A stretch of DNA of 64,000 nucleotides from Lysobacteraceae bacterium (GCA_013823855.1 PNMW01000085.1:1-64000); one strand, 5' to 3'. Shown: positions 1-10,596, counted from the first letter of the stretch. The notes: generated by a model not told the origin, from the sequence alone. Numbers and translations are program-made.

Positions 1-6
1 CGCGCC

Positions 7-288
7 TTACTTCGAGGACTTGAACATCTGCAGCATGCGTTCGGTCACCACGTAGCCGCCGGCGGCATTGCCTGCACCCAGCAGCACGCCGAGGAAGCCG
101 ATGACCTGCTCGGTGACCGTGGTCGCATTGAGCAGCGCGAACAGGGCGCCGACGACGACGATGCCGTGCACGAAGTTGGAACCCGACATCAGCGGCGTGT
201 GCAGGATCGACGGCACCCGGCCGATGATCTCGTAGCCGGTGAAGGCGGCAAGCATGAAGATGTACAGCGCGATGAATCCGGTCAGCAT
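7..288 (-). CDS. pntAB: NAD(P) transhydrogenase alpha subunit, part 2 (membrane domain)
   Basis: This 93-residue protein is the small membrane part of the alpha subunit of proton-translocating NAD(P) transhydrogenase, which couples hydride transfer between NADH and NADP+ to proton movement across the inner membrane. Three hydrophobic helices are visible: residues 2-20, about 42-55, and a glycine-rich helix near 65-80. In E. coli this region is fused to the NAD-binding domain; here it is a separate gene, as in Rhodospirillum rubrum. It lies 98 bp downstream of the part-1 gene on the same strand. The beta subunit (pntB) would be expected just outside the left edge. The length matches stand-alone PntAB proteins. 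Confidence 0.93.
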   Translation of the reverse strand: MLTGFIALYIFMLAAFTGYEIIGRVPSILHTPLMSGSNFVHGIVVVGALFALLNATTVTEQVIGFLGVLLGAGNAAGGYVVTERMLQMFKSSK

Positions 289-386
289 GTTCTGTCCCCT
301 TTGATGAGTCTCGTCGGGTCGTCCCCGGCGAAACCTAGTTGCCTTTCGATTGGACCGGCCCGGCCATCCGCGGCCGGGCGTCAGGA

Positions 387-1511
387 CTAACCCTCGACCG
401 CCTTCCTGGCCGCTTCGTTCTTGATTTCGCCGGCGTGCGTCAGGCAGCTCTTGGCGATGATCTCGTCGTTCCAGTCCAGTGCGACCGCCTTGTCCTTGAG
501 GAACAGCTCGATCAGGTTGTACTGGTTCTTGGCGTACAGCTCGCTGGCGTGTTCGCCGAGCAGGCTCGGCACGTTCAGCGGCGCGACGATCGACACCTGG
601 CCGACCTGGGTGGTCTCGCCGGGCACGGTGTATTCGGTGTTGCCGCCGCCTTCTGCCGCGAGATCGATGATCACCGCGCCGGCCTTCATGCCGTCGACCT
701 GGGCCTTGGAAATCAGCTTCGGGCTCGGACGGCCCGGGATCGCGGCCGTGGTGATGATGATGTCGGCCGCCTGGATGTGCTTGGTGACCACCGAGGCGAT
801 CTTGGCCTTTTCCTCGTCGGTCAGTTCGCGGGCATAGCCGCCCTGGCCCCGGGCATCGACACCGGTGTCGATGAACTTGGCACCGAGCGATTCGACCTGC
901 TCCTTCACTTCCGGACGCACGTCATAGCCTTCGACACGGGCGCCGATGCGGCGCGCCGTGGCGATCGCCGACAGGCCGGCGACACCGACGCCCATCACCA
1001 GCACCGTGCCCGGCTTGATCGAGCCGGTGGCGAAGGTGGTCATCGGCATCATCCGGGCGATGCTGGTGGCGCCGAGCAGGGCGCCGTAGTAGCCGGCGAG
1101 CGCGGCCTGCGACGACAGCGCGTCCATCGACTGCGCGCGGGTGATGCGCGGCACCAGTTCCATCGCGAAGCAGGTGATCTTCCTGTCGCGCAGGACCTTG
1201 ACCAGCTCCGGTTCCTTGTGGGCGTAGACGAACGACAGCAGGATCGCGCCTTCCTTCATCGCGCCGACCGTCTCCACAGTCGGCGGCTGCACGGCCAGCA
1301 CGAGGTCGGCATCGGATACCAGCCCTTGCGGGTTGGCGGCGAAGGAAACCGTCTTGAACGCCGAATCCGGCAGTTTCACGGCATCGCCCGCCGACGACTG
1401 CATGTGCAGTTCGGCGCCGAGCTTGACCAGCTTGTCGGCGACGACGGGAACCAGCGCGACCCGGCGTTCGTTGGCGCGGGTTTCCTTCAGCACGGCAATT
1501 TTCACCGGCAT
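387..1511 (-). CDS. pntAA: NAD(P) transhydrogenase alpha subunit, part 1 (NAD(H)-binding)
   Basis: This 374-residue soluble subunit binds NAD(H) in proton-translocating transhydrogenase. It has the alanine-dehydrogenase/PNT fold: the N-terminal half opens with KETRANERRVAL, and a Rossmann domain carries GVGVAG at about residues 174-179 followed by the characteristic YDVR. The ORF track begins at 1766, but the family start is the ATG at 1511 (MPVKIAVLKE); the upstream extension is unlike any PNT N-terminus. It is transcribed ahead of pntAB and presumably the off-window pntB. The split arrangement resembles R. rubrum pntAA/pntAB/pntB rather than the fused enterobacterial PntA. Confidence 0.95.
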   Translation of the reverse strand: MPVKIAVLKETRANERRVALVPVVADKLVKLGAELHMQSSAGDAVKLPDSAFKTVSFAANPQGLVSDADLVLAVQPPTVETVGAMKEGAILLSFVYAHKEPELVKVLRDRKITCFAMELVPRITRAQSMDALSSQAALAGYYGALLGATSIARMMPMTTFATGSIKPGTVLVMGVGVAGLSAIATARRIGARVEGYDVRPEVKEQVESLGAKFIDTGVDARGQGGYARELTDEEKAKIASVVTKHIQAADIIITTAAIPGRPSPKLISKAQVDGMKAGAVIIDLAAEGGGNTEYTVPGETTQVGQVSIVAPLNVPSLLGEHASELYAKNQYNLIELFLKDKAVALDWNDEIIAKSCLTHAGEIKNEAARKAVEG

Positions 1512-1840
1512 CGACACTTCCTCAAGGCTTAAGGTCACTGGGATCGAGACAGCGCAGCCAGCGGTCGATCGGCGACCGTTCCGGATGCGTTCTGCCTTCA
1601 ACGGCGCGGATAAGGCCTGCAACACGTCGTGAAGCGAGGCGAAGTCTAGCCCAAGGGGTCGGCCTTCACAGCAATTTAATGCTTCACCCCTGGTTGTTTT
1701 GTGGTCGCGGGAACGACGGTCGCGCCGGTCGTCAAGGGGCAATACCGGCCGTTCTGCATCCATCACCGACCCGCGGGCGTAAGGCGCAGGGTCAGGTTCG
1801 GAAGCTCGGGCCGCACCACTACAACAACACGGAGATCCCC
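1512..1840. other. Divergent intergenic region, pntAA / DUF4331 gene
   Basis: This 329-bp gap separates the divergent starts of pntAA and the DUF4331 gene, so it should hold promoters for both. It includes a locally AT-rich patch near 1670-1700. I see no convincing -35/-10 pair, no long inverted repeat and no coding potential beyond upstream extensions of the neighbouring ORFs. Confidence 0.4.
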
Positions 1841-3412
1841 ATGCTGCTGAAGAGAAACGCGTCCCTGCTGGCGCTTGCGGCCTGCGCCGCCAGCCTGTCA
1901 GCCCAGGCGTCGAGCCACCGAGAAGCCCCGTTCATTGCCCAGAACCCGAGCGTCGACGGTACCGACTTCTACATGTTCAACAGCTACGAACCGGGCCGGG
2001 CCGGGTTCGTCACCCTCATCGCCAACTACAACCCGCTGCAGGATGCCTACGGCGGCCCGAACTACTTCGCGCTGAACCCGCAGGCCTTGTACGAGATCCA
2101 CGTCGACAACAATGCCGACGCGGTCGAGGACCTGACCTTCCAGTTCCGCTTCAGCAACAACTTCCAGCGCATCGTGCTGGACACCGGCGCCGGCCGCAAC
2201 CTGTCGATCCCGCTGATCAACCTGCCGCCGACGGCTGCGACCACGCCGACCCTGAACCGCACCGAGACCTACACGCTGAGCCTGGTCCGCGGCCCGCGCC
2301 GCGGTGCCAACGTGCAGACGGTCAGCAATGCCAGCGGCGGCGGCACGGTGTTCACCAAGCCGGTCGACAACATCGGCACCAAGTCGATTCCCGACTACGC
2401 CGCCTACGCGCGGCAATTCATCTACAGCATCAACATCCCGAGCTGCGCCACGCCGGGTCGGGTCTTCGTCGGCCAGCGTCGCGAAGGCTTCGCCGTCAAC
2501 CTCGGCGAGGTATTCGACCTGGTGAACCTGAACCCGCTGGGCGGCCGCGACGTCAAGGGCAGCGCCACCGCTGACAAGAACATCACCACCCTGGCGCTGG
2601 AAGTGCCGGTCGCCTGCCTCACGGCCTCGGCCACGCAGCCGATCATCGGCGCCTGGACCACCGCATCGCTACGGCAGGCGCGGGTGCTGAACCCGGCACC
2701 GCAGGGTCCGACCACGTCGAGCCCGTCGACGGCGCCGCGCAGCTTCGGCCCCGAAGTCGCCGGTGGCGCCTGGACCCAGGTGTCGCGTCTCGGATCGCCG
2801 CTGGTCAACGAGGTGGTGATCGGCATCGACGACAAGGACCGCTTCAACGCCTCCGAGCCGAAGAACGACGCCCAGTTCGCCGACTACGTCACCCATCCGA
2901 CCCTGCCAGTACTGCTCAACGTGCTGTTCGGCACGGCGGCCAATGTGCCGACAGCGCCGCGTGGCGACATCGTGGCTGCCTTCCTGACCGGTGTCGCCAA
3001 CGTCAACCAGCCGGCCGGCGTGGTCGCCTCGGAAATGCTGCGCCTGAACACGGCGATCGCGGCGACGCCGGCAGCCGCCCAGGTCAACGTCGGTGCGGCG
3101 CTGTGCTTCACCCCGGCCGGCGAACTGCTGCTGACCAACCCGGGCTGCGATCCGGCCGGCTTCCCGAACGGCCGCCGTCCGGGTGACGACGTGGTCGACA
3201 TCGAGCTATCGGTGGTCGAGGGCTTCCTGCTCGGCGCCAACAATCCGAACCGCACCGCCGATGGTGCCTATCAGGTCTATACCGACGGCACGATCCAGGA
3301 CGCGTCGCAGTTCGACACCGTGTTCCCGTATCTGCTGCCGCCGCTGCCGGGCTCGCCGAACGGCGGCAACGGCATCGTCGATCCGGTGTCGACGGCCTCG
3401 GTCCGTCGCTGA
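1841..3412 (+). CDS. DUF4331 family secreted protein
   Basis: This 523-residue exported protein belongs to the DUF4331 family, recognised by the SHREAP motif just after the signal peptide and by GTDFYMFNSYE soon after. The signal peptide (about residues 1-22) has a basic start, a leucine/alanine core and an AQA-like cleavage site just before SSHREAP. The rest is rich in Asn, Thr and Pro, suggesting a secreted beta-rich protein. The family has no firmly assigned function; members are predicted periplasmic or extracellular. The start is the ATG at 1841, preceded by GGAG; the track ORF extends upstream without a leader. A small lipoprotein gene follows 22 bp downstream and is probably cotranscribed. 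Confidence 0.85.
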   Translation: MLLKRNASLLALAACAASLSAQASSHREAPFIAQNPSVDGTDFYMFNSYEPGRAGFVTLIANYNPLQDAYGGPNYFALNPQALYEIHVDNNADAVEDLTFQFRFSNNFQRIVLDTGAGRNLSIPLINLPPTAATTPTLNRTETYTLSLVRGPRRGANVQTVSNASGGGTVFTKPVDNIGTKSIPDYAAYARQFIYSINIPSCATPGRVFVGQRREGFAVNLGEVFDLVNLNPLGGRDVKGSATADKNITTLALEVPVACLTASATQPIIGAWTTASLRQARVLNPAPQGPTTSSPSTAPRSFGPEVAGGAWTQVSRLGSPLVNEVVIGIDDKDRFNASEPKNDAQFADYVTHPTLPVLLNVLFGTAANVPTAPRGDIVAAFLTGVANVNQPAGVVASEMLRLNTAIAATPAAAQVNVGAALCFTPAGELLLTNPGCDPAGFPNGRRPGDDVVDIELSVVEGFLLGANNPNRTADGAYQVYTDGTIQDASQFDTVFPYLLPPLPGSPNGGNGIVDPVSTASVRR

Positions 3413-3434
3413 TCACCGCGCGAGGATCCCGACC

Positions 3435-3689
3435 ATGAACAAGACCCTGATCGCCCTGCTGCTGGCGACCAGCGTGCTCGCCGCCTGCGATGGCGGCAAT
3501 GACACGCCGGTCACGCCTCCGCCACCGCCGCCGCCGGGCCCGACCGGCCCCGCCGGCCCGGCACTTGCCGACGTTGTCCTCGGCCTGTTCCGGACCACCA
3601 GCGAAACGGCGCTGCCGATCGACATCAATGATCTTGATATCGACGACACCAGTGAAGAACCGACCCTGTACGACAGCCTGCTGATCTGA
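3435..3689 (+). CDS. Small proline-rich, acidic lipoprotein
   Basis: This 84-residue predicted lipoprotein has a lysine-containing n-region, a short leucine-rich core and the lipobox LAAC with Cys18. The mature part starts with a flexible proline run, then a short GPTGPAGPA stretch, and ends in a strongly acidic tail rich in Asp, Glu and Ile. No known domain is evident. It lies 22 bp after the DUF4331 gene and just before a strong terminator, so the two form a probable bicistronic unit. The acidic tail could bind cations or the partner protein; that is speculation. Confidence 0.75.
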   Translation: MNKTLIALLLATSVLAACDGGNDTPVTPPPPPPPGPTGPAGPALADVVLGLFRTTSETALPIDINDLDIDDTSEEPTLYDSLLI

Positions 3690-3711
3690 TCCGGCGAACC
3701 CCGCCGTGACG

Positions 3712-3740
3712 AAAAAGCCCCGCGACCTGCGGGGCTTTTT
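3712..3740. terminator. Bidirectional Rho-independent terminator
   Basis: A perfect 12-bp inverted repeat (AAAAAGCCCCGC / GCGGGGCTTTTT) with a 5-nt loop ends in a T-run on both strands. It sits between the convergent lipoprotein gene (plus) and the unknown secreted protein gene (minus) and should terminate both. Confidence 0.93.
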
Positions 3741-3757
3741 CGTGGTCCGGCCGCGGC

Positions 3758-4831
3758 TCAGTGGGTGACCGGCTTGCGCCCGTCCTGCACGGCCGGCGGC
3801 AGTGCCGGCGCGGCGCCGGCCGGCTTGAACGACCAGGCGAAGCTGACCTTGGCGTTGCCGGCGAACTGGCCCTGCACCGTGTAGTCGCCGTCGAGCGGCG
3901 CGTTGAGCGGCAGGGTGACGGCGGCCTTGAAGCTGTCGGCCGGCGTGGCGCGCAGCTTTTCGCTGGTCCAGTTCAGCACTTCGAACGGCGGCGGCAGCGG
4001 CACCGATTCGGTCGGCATCGCCAGGCCGCTGCGGCTCATCACCGAGGTGCCGGGCGGCGATGGCAGGAACAGGTTCTCGACGAACACGCCGCCGTGCAGC
4101 GTGTCGACGGTGACGATGTATTTCTCGCAGAGGGTCTTCTGGTCGTCCTCGCTGCCGGCGGTGTCGGCGGTGCGGCTCAACGCGTACGGTTCGAGCTTCT
4201 TCTTGTCGCGATCGAAGGCGCGCGTGCCCTTGACCTGCACGTCGTACTTGACGCGGATCGCGATCGGGCAATTGGCGTAGCCGAAGAAGTACAGGTAGCG
4301 CGGCACGTCGGCGATGCCCGGCGCGGCGAGGAACTCCTCCAGCTCGTCGCGGCTATTGGCCCTCATCGCGTTGAGCGCGGCCAGCCGCTCGACCGCTCGG
4401 TTGTTGCACTCGTAGCTGTCGAAACAGAACACCCCGGCCTTCTGGTAGCGCTCGGCGAGCGCCTCGGCGGCCTCGACGCTGTCCGGCAGCTTGCCGCCAT
4501 TGATCGCCTTCAGCGCGTTCAGGCCGCGGCGCGCGTAGTACTGCGGCTTGATTTCCAGCCGCTGCGCCTGATCGAGATCGAGCAGGTTGTCGCTGTACAG
4601 CACGCCGTCGGAGCGCAGCGAGGTGCGTACGACGTATTCCTGCCGGGTGCTCGCCTCGGTGGCCTGCGCGCCGTTCTTCCAGCTCTGCTGGCCGTCGACC
4701 GTCAGCCGGAACTCGAACACCCGTTCGAGGGCTTTCGGCGGCAGCGGCGCCGGCTTCGCAGCAGCCGGGGCAGCGCCCAGCGGGGTGGCGGTCAGCACCA
4801 GCACGGTGGCTGCAATCAGGCTGTGGCGCAT
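3758..4831 (-). CDS. Secreted protein of unknown function, third gene of the TolA/FGE-fold operon
   Basis: I do not recognise this 357-residue protein. A signal peptide is clear (MRHSLIAATVLVLTATPLGA), followed by an Ala/Pro-rich segment. The mature protein has paired cysteines around CFDSYECNN and an N-P-I segment near YANCP, and a final region that reads like a beta-sandwich domain, suggesting a periplasmic or surface protein with disulfides. It lies 28 bp downstream of the FGE-fold gene and ends at the bidirectional terminator. It is therefore the last gene of an operon with the TolA-like and FGE-fold proteins and probably works with them in the envelope. Confidence 0.8.
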   Translation of the reverse strand: MRHSLIAATVLVLTATPLGAAPAAAKPAPLPPKALERVFEFRLTVDGQQSWKNGAQATEASTRQEYVVRTSLRSDGVLYSDNLLDLDQAQRLEIKPQYYARRGLNALKAINGGKLPDSVEAAEALAERYQKAGVFCFDSYECNNRAVERLAALNAMRANSRDELEEFLAAPGIADVPRYLYFFGYANCPIAIRVKYDVQVKGTRAFDRDKKKLEPYALSRTADTAGSEDDQKTLCEKYIVTVDTLHGGVFVENLFLPSPPGTSVMSRSGLAMPTESVPLPPPFEVLNWTSEKLRATPADSFKAAVTLPLNAPLDGDYTVQGQFAGNAKVSFAWSFKPAGAAPALPPAVQDGRKPVTH

Positions 4832-4859
4832 GGTGGCGGCGGGCTCGGATCGCGAAGGG

Positions 4860-5891
4860 TCAGGGAGCAGCGGTGCCGGCTGCCGGGGCAGCCGGTGTCG
4901 GTGCGCTTGCGGGGGCGGACTTCGGTCGGGCCAGGCTCAAGGCCACCCGGAAGCCGAGGCCGTCGCTGTAGTTGCTGGCCGGGTCGGCATCGCGGTTCGA
5001 CAGCCGCAGCGACGTCGAGCCATTGCCCCAGCCGCCGCCGCGATTGACCCGCTTGGCGCAGGTGCCGTCGCTGCCCGGCTCCAGCCAGGCGCGGCCGTCG
5101 GTCGGGGCGCCGGTGTAATCGGGATGCCAGCAGTCCTCGACCCACTCCCAGACGTTGCCCTGCATGTCGTGCACGCCCCAGGCATTGGGCGGGAAGCTGC
5201 CGACCGGCGCGGTCTGCGCGAAGCCGTCGTTGCAGGTGATCGCCCAGTACAGCTCGGGGAAGCGCTCGCGGGCGCTCTGGTCGAGGGCGTTGGCGTACTG
5301 GCAGGTCACGGTGTCGACCTGGCCCCAGTTCCATGTGAAGTTGGCGGTGGCGCTGGCGCGCGCCGCGTATTCCCACTCGGCTTCGGTCGGCAGCCGGTAT
5401 GGCCGGCCGGTACGGACCTTCAGCCAGGCGACATAGGCCTTGGCCTGATGCCAGGACACGCCGACCACCGGATGGCGCGCGCCGGCCTCGCCCGCTGCCG
5501 GCTGCACCTGCGCTTCGCTGCAGGCGCCGGCCTCGACGCAGGCCTGGTACTCGCCGCGGGTGATTTCGTAGCGGCCGATCGCGAACGGCGCGATGGTGAC
5601 GTCGTGGATCGGCCGTTCGTAGGGCTGGCCGCTGCCGATGGCATCGCCCATCGCGTAGCGGCCGCCGCGGAACGAGGTCATTTCCGGCGTGTCCGGGCAG
5701 TGCCGGAAATAGCTGATGCGGCGATCGGCGGAACGCGTGCGGGTGGTGCTGCAGCCGGCGGCCGATGCCTCGTCGCCAGCGGCGGCTGCCGTCTTGGCCG
5801 GTACGGGTGCCGGTGCGACCGGGGCAGCGTCGGCGCTGGCGATCAGCATCAGCAGGGCGGACGGGATCAATGCGGTGAGCAGGCGGGTCAC
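4860..5891 (-). CDS. Exported formylglycine-generating-enzyme-fold (SUMF1) protein, catalytic cysteines absent
   Basis: This 343-residue protein has a signal peptide (residues 1-22) and an FGE/SUMF1 domain from about residue 70 to the C-terminus. Family hallmarks visible are MVxGxY-like FRGGRYAMGD, the VTRGEYQ-type segment EITRGEYQAC, PVVGVSWHQAKAYVAWL, LPTEAEWEYAAR, GNVWEWVED and the closing RGGGW...GLGFR. True FGEs carry two active-site cysteines after the RGGS motif; here the stretch is RGGGWGNGSTSLRLSN, with none. It is therefore probably a binding or structural FGE-fold protein rather than a sulfatase activator, and no sulfatase gene is nearby. The start is GTG at 5891, overlapping the upstream TGA as GTGA; this gives a clean signal peptide, while the longer track ORF runs into a shadow frame. 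Confidence 0.85.
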   Translation of the reverse strand: MTRLLTALIPSALLMLIASADAAPVAPAPVPAKTAAAAGDEASAAGCSTTRTRSADRRISYFRHCPDTPEMTSFRGGRYAMGDAIGSGQPYERPIHDVTIAPFAIGRYEITRGEYQACVEAGACSEAQVQPAAGEAGARHPVVGVSWHQAKAYVAWLKVRTGRPYRLPTEAEWEYAARASATANFTWNWGQVDTVTCQYANALDQSARERFPELYWAITCNDGFAQTAPVGSFPPNAWGVHDMQGNVWEWVEDCWHPDYTGAPTDGRAWLEPGSDGTCAKRVNRGGGWGNGSTSLRLSNRDADPASNYSDGLGFRVALSLARPKSAPASAPTPAAPAAGTAAP

Positions 5892-6559
5892 GGGGTGAAC
5901 TCGATCTCGATGGAGCCATCGGCGGTCTTGGCCTCGATCAGCGACAGCGGCTGGCTTTTCCAGATCGCCTTGCGCACCGACTCTTCGAGGTCGTACTCGC
6001 CGCACTTGTTCAGGAACTCGACGCCGATGATCCGGCCGCCGGCCCGATAGTCGATCCGGATCAGGCACCTGAAGTTCCGTGGCCGCCGGGCTGGCGGCAG
6101 CCAGTTGTCGCGGAAGCGGCCGATCAGCGACTCCTCCGGGGTTTCCACCGGCGGCACCGGCGGTGCCGGCGTCGGCGTCTGGGTCGAGGCGCCGGCCGGC
6201 TTCGCCGGTGCCGGCTGCGGCTTGGTCGCCGGTTGCGGGGTGGTCTTCGGCTTGGCCGGAACCGGGGTCGGCAGCAGGGTCGGCGCCGGCACCAGCTTGG
6301 CGATTTCCTTCGGCGGGGTCGGCGGCTTCGGCGTCGGCAGGCTCGGCGGCACGACCACCTTCGGTGCCGGCACCGGCGATGGTGGCGCCATCACGATCTG
6401 GATCGACTTCGGCAGGTTCGAGGCCGGCGCGCCGCGCTGCGGTGCCCGGAAACTGGTGATCAGCAGGCCGATCAGCAGCGCATGGACGGCCAGCGACGAG
6501 GTCGCGCTCCACCAGCGCGACGGCTCGTCGCCGTGATGGCTGCGGGTTGAAGTGCTCAC
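5888..6559 (-). CDS. TolA/TonB-like periplasm-spanning protein
   Basis: This 223-residue protein has a short cytoplasmic N-terminus, one transmembrane helix (about residues 19-37), a long Pro/Lys/Ala linker (about 60-150) and a C-terminal domain of about 70 residues ending SIEIEFTP. That layout is typical of TonB and TolA. The C-terminal part (CLIRIDYRAGG, then VRKAIWKSQPL) is closest to the TolA/TonB-C type with its conserved cysteine pair. There is no adjacent exbB/exbD or tolQR. The GTG start at 6559 is chosen because the upstream extension is arginine-rich noise. Its stop overlaps the FGE-fold start by 4 bp, so the two are translationally coupled. Confidence 0.78.
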   Translation of the reverse strand: MSTSTRSHHGDEPSRWWSATSSLAVHALLIGLLITSFRAPQRGAPASNLPKSIQIVMAPPSPVPAPKVVVPPSLPTPKPPTPPKEIAKLVPAPTLLPTPVPAKPKTTPQPATKPQPAPAKPAGASTQTPTPAPPVPPVETPEESLIGRFRDNWLPPARRPRNFRCLIRIDYRAGGRIIGVEFLNKCGEYDLEESVRKAIWKSQPLSLIEAKTADGSIEIEFTP

Positions 6560-6878
6560 ACGCGTGCGCCGTTCAGGATCGGGGGCGGACCGGACGGTCG
6601 GCGGGCTCGGCGCGGCCGGCGCCGACCGTGACCGCGCAACCCCCGCACACCGATCCCGGCCGCGTCCGCGCGCGCTGCGCATGCGCGGCCGACGGGGCAA
6701 CGGGAGGCCGAACCGCGATGGCGGCGAGGCGGGGGCGGGCGGGGCGAGCGATCATCGGACTCCTCATGTCGTGAGCTCAGTTTTGTGCAGCGAGCCTACA
6801 ACAGATGCGGTCCGGCTTCCGGCGCCGACCCCCGATCGAAAGTCTGGCCGGTGCTGCTGACGAATGCCGCTGCCGGTG
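6560..6878. other. Intergenic region upstream of the TolA-like operon
   Basis: This 319-bp region lies between the 3' end of uup and the 5' end of the TolA-like gene, both on minus, so it should carry the operon promoter. A minus-strand ORF (6573-6767, MRSPMIARP...) contains AGGAG close to an internal ATG, but its Arg/Pro/Ala composition is that of a chance GC-rich frame. I see no clear terminator for the upstream side and no strong sigma-70 promoter. Confidence 0.35.
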
Positions 6879-8756
<1,878 letters not shown>

Positions 8757-8945
8757 GGAAGCACGGCTCGAAGCGGAGATCGGAGCGGGATTGTACGGGG
8801 CCGCAGGCGGGGCGATCCGGAATCGCTGCGGCATCACCCTGCAGGGCTGGGCCGTACTGCGCCCGACGGGCATTCGCGACTAATCTGCAAACCTCTACTG
8901 GACTGCCCCCTTCGCGTCGCGCCGACCGGCGTCACGCCCGCCGAC

Positions 8946-10352
8946 ATGACGCTCTACAAGCGCTACGCAGACGAACTCGCGCACCTGATCGCCCAGGGCA
9001 CGCTGCGCGTAGACGAGCGCCTGCCGTCGGTGCGCGAGGCCAGCCGGCGGCGCGGCCTCAGCGAGATGACCGTGCTGCGCGCCTACCACCGCCTGGAAGC
9101 GCGCGGCCTGATCGTGGCGCGACCGCGCTCCGGCTATTTCGTCCAGGCCCAGCGGCAGCGGCTGCTGCCGAAGCCGCAGCTGTCGGCGCCGCCGCCGCTG
9201 GCGACGGCGGTCGACAAGGGCGAGCAGATCCACGCGCTGCTGTCGGCGATCCGCCAGCCGCGGATCGTGCCGCTGGGCTCGGCGTTTCCCAGTCCGCGGC
9301 TGCTGCCGCTGAAGGCGCTGCACGGCGCGCTGAACCGCAGCGTGCGGCGGCTCGATCCACTGCGGACGGTGATCGACCTGTCGCCCGGTAATCCGGAACT
9401 GCGGCGGCTGATCGCGCTGCGCTATCGCGGCGACGGCATCGCCATCGATGCCGACGATCTGGTGATCACCGACGGCGCGCTGGAAGCGCTGAACCTGTGC
9501 CTGCAGGCGGTGACCCGGCCGGGCGACACGGTGATCCTGGAATCGCCGACTTTCTACGCCGCGCTGCAGGCGCTGGAACGCCTGCACCTGAAAGCCGTGG
9601 AAGTGCCGACCGATCCGGAAACCGGCATCGATCTCGATGCCCTCGACACCGCTGTCCGCCGTCACCGGCCGGCAGCCGTCTGGCTGATGACCAGCTTCCA
9701 GAACCCGCTCGGCGCCTCCGTGCCGGAATGGCGCCGGCAGGCGCTGGTGCAGCTGCTGGCCGGCCACGGCGTGCCGCTGATCGAGGACGACGTCTACGGC
9801 GAGCTGTACTACGGCGCCACCCGGCCGAAGCCGGCCAAGGCCTGCGATGCCGAAGGCCTGGTGCTGCATTGCGCCTCGTTCTCGAAGTGCCTGGCACCGG
9901 GCTACCGGATCGGCTGGGCGGCCCCGGGGCGCTGGACCGCGGCGGTCGAACGACTGAAGCTCGGCAGCAGCCTGTCGGCGGCGGTGCCGTCGCAGCTGGC
10001 GCTGGTCGACTACCTCGCGGGCGGCAACTACAGCCGTCACCTGCGCCAGCTGCGCGACACGCTGAGCAGCGCGCGCGACGCGATGATCGAGGCGATCCAG
10101 CTGCACTTTCCGCCCGGCACCCGGGTCACCCGGCCGGACGGCGGCTACTTCCTGTGGCTGGAACTGCCGGGCGACATCGATACCCGGGCGCTGCAGCAGG
10201 CGGCACTGGCGCGCGACATCAGCCTGGCGCCGGGCGCGCTGTTCTCGGCGCGCGAGGATTTCCGCCATTGCCTGCGCATCAACTACGGCCACCCGGACGA
10301 TCCGCGGGTGCTGCCGGCGATCGCCACGCTGGGCGCCCTGCTCGCCGGCTGA
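8946..10352 (+). CDS. MocR-type (GntR/aminotransferase) transcriptional regulator
   Basis: This 468-residue protein fuses an N-terminal GntR winged helix (about residues 1-68, with LPSVREASRRRGLSEMTV) to a fold-type I aminotransferase domain (about 100-465). The PLP-binding lysine is in ASFSKCLAPGYRIGW at about residue 314, and the preceding IEDDVYGEL and NPLG motifs are present. Such proteins sense PLP or amino-acid-related ligands and regulate nearby genes. The start is ATG at 8946; the track ORF runs in from antisense uup sequence. It diverges from uup with about 190 bp between starts. The target is unknown, because the next gene downstream is convergent. Confidence 0.9.
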   Translation: MTLYKRYADELAHLIAQGTLRVDERLPSVREASRRRGLSEMTVLRAYHRLEARGLIVARPRSGYFVQAQRQRLLPKPQLSAPPPLATAVDKGEQIHALLSAIRQPRIVPLGSAFPSPRLLPLKALHGALNRSVRRLDPLRTVIDLSPGNPELRRLIALRYRGDGIAIDADDLVITDGALEALNLCLQAVTRPGDTVILESPTFYAALQALERLHLKAVEVPTDPETGIDLDALDTAVRRHRPAAVWLMTSFQNPLGASVPEWRRQALVQLLAGHGVPLIEDDVYGELYYGATRPKPAKACDAEGLVLHCASFSKCLAPGYRIGWAAPGRWTAAVERLKLGSSLSAAVPSQLALVDYLAGGNYSRHLRQLRDTLSSARDAMIEAIQLHFPPGTRVTRPDGGYFLWLELPGDIDTRALQQAALARDISLAPGALFSAREDFRHCLRINYGHPDDPRVLPAIATLGALLAG

Positions 10353-10362
10353 AGGCGCGCGG

Positions 10363-10596
10363 TCAGAGGAAGCGCAGTGCCAGCTGGGCGGCGGCGACGA
10401 ACAGTCCGACGACGACGCCGGTCAGCAGGAAGCCGACGGCCACGAACTGCAGCGGCCGGCCGAGCGTGAAGTCGCGCAGCCGGTTGCGGTGGCTCTGCAC
10501 GCCGAAGAACGACCAGGCCACGCTCTGCACCACCTGCAGCAGGCTGAGGCCCTGGGTCGGTGCCGGGGGCGGCTTGGAAACGGCGGGGCTGGACAT
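10363..10596 (-). CDS. DUF2970 family small membrane protein
   Basis: This 77-residue protein has a proline-rich N-terminus and then SLLQVVQSVAWSFFGVQ...RNRLRDF, the DUF2970 signature, ending in one transmembrane helix (about residues 50-74). The family is short, common in beta- and gammaproteobacteria and of unknown function. The start is ATG at 10596, with an AGGAGCG-type ribosome-binding site just upstream; the longer track ORF lacks similarity. It is convergent with the MocR gene (10 bp between stops). Confidence 0.85.
   Translation of the reverse strand: MSSPAVSKPPPAPTQGLSLLQVVQSVAWSFFGVQSHRNRLRDFTLGRPLQFVAVGFLLTGVVVGLFVAAAQLALRFL

Noticed and set aside
4860-5891. Sulfatase-activating enzyme call for the FGE-fold protein
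   Set aside because: The active-site cysteines are missing and no sulfatase gene is nearby.
6573-6767. 64-aa minus ORF with AGGAG near an internal ATG, upstream of the TolA-like gene
   Set aside because: Arg/Pro/Ala-biased composition typical of chance GC-rich frames and no similarity; the Shine-Dalgarno spacing is too short.
8895-10292. 465-aa minus ORF antisense to the MocR gene
   Set aside because: Shadow of the MocR gene, which has complete winged-helix and PLP motifs on the plus strand.
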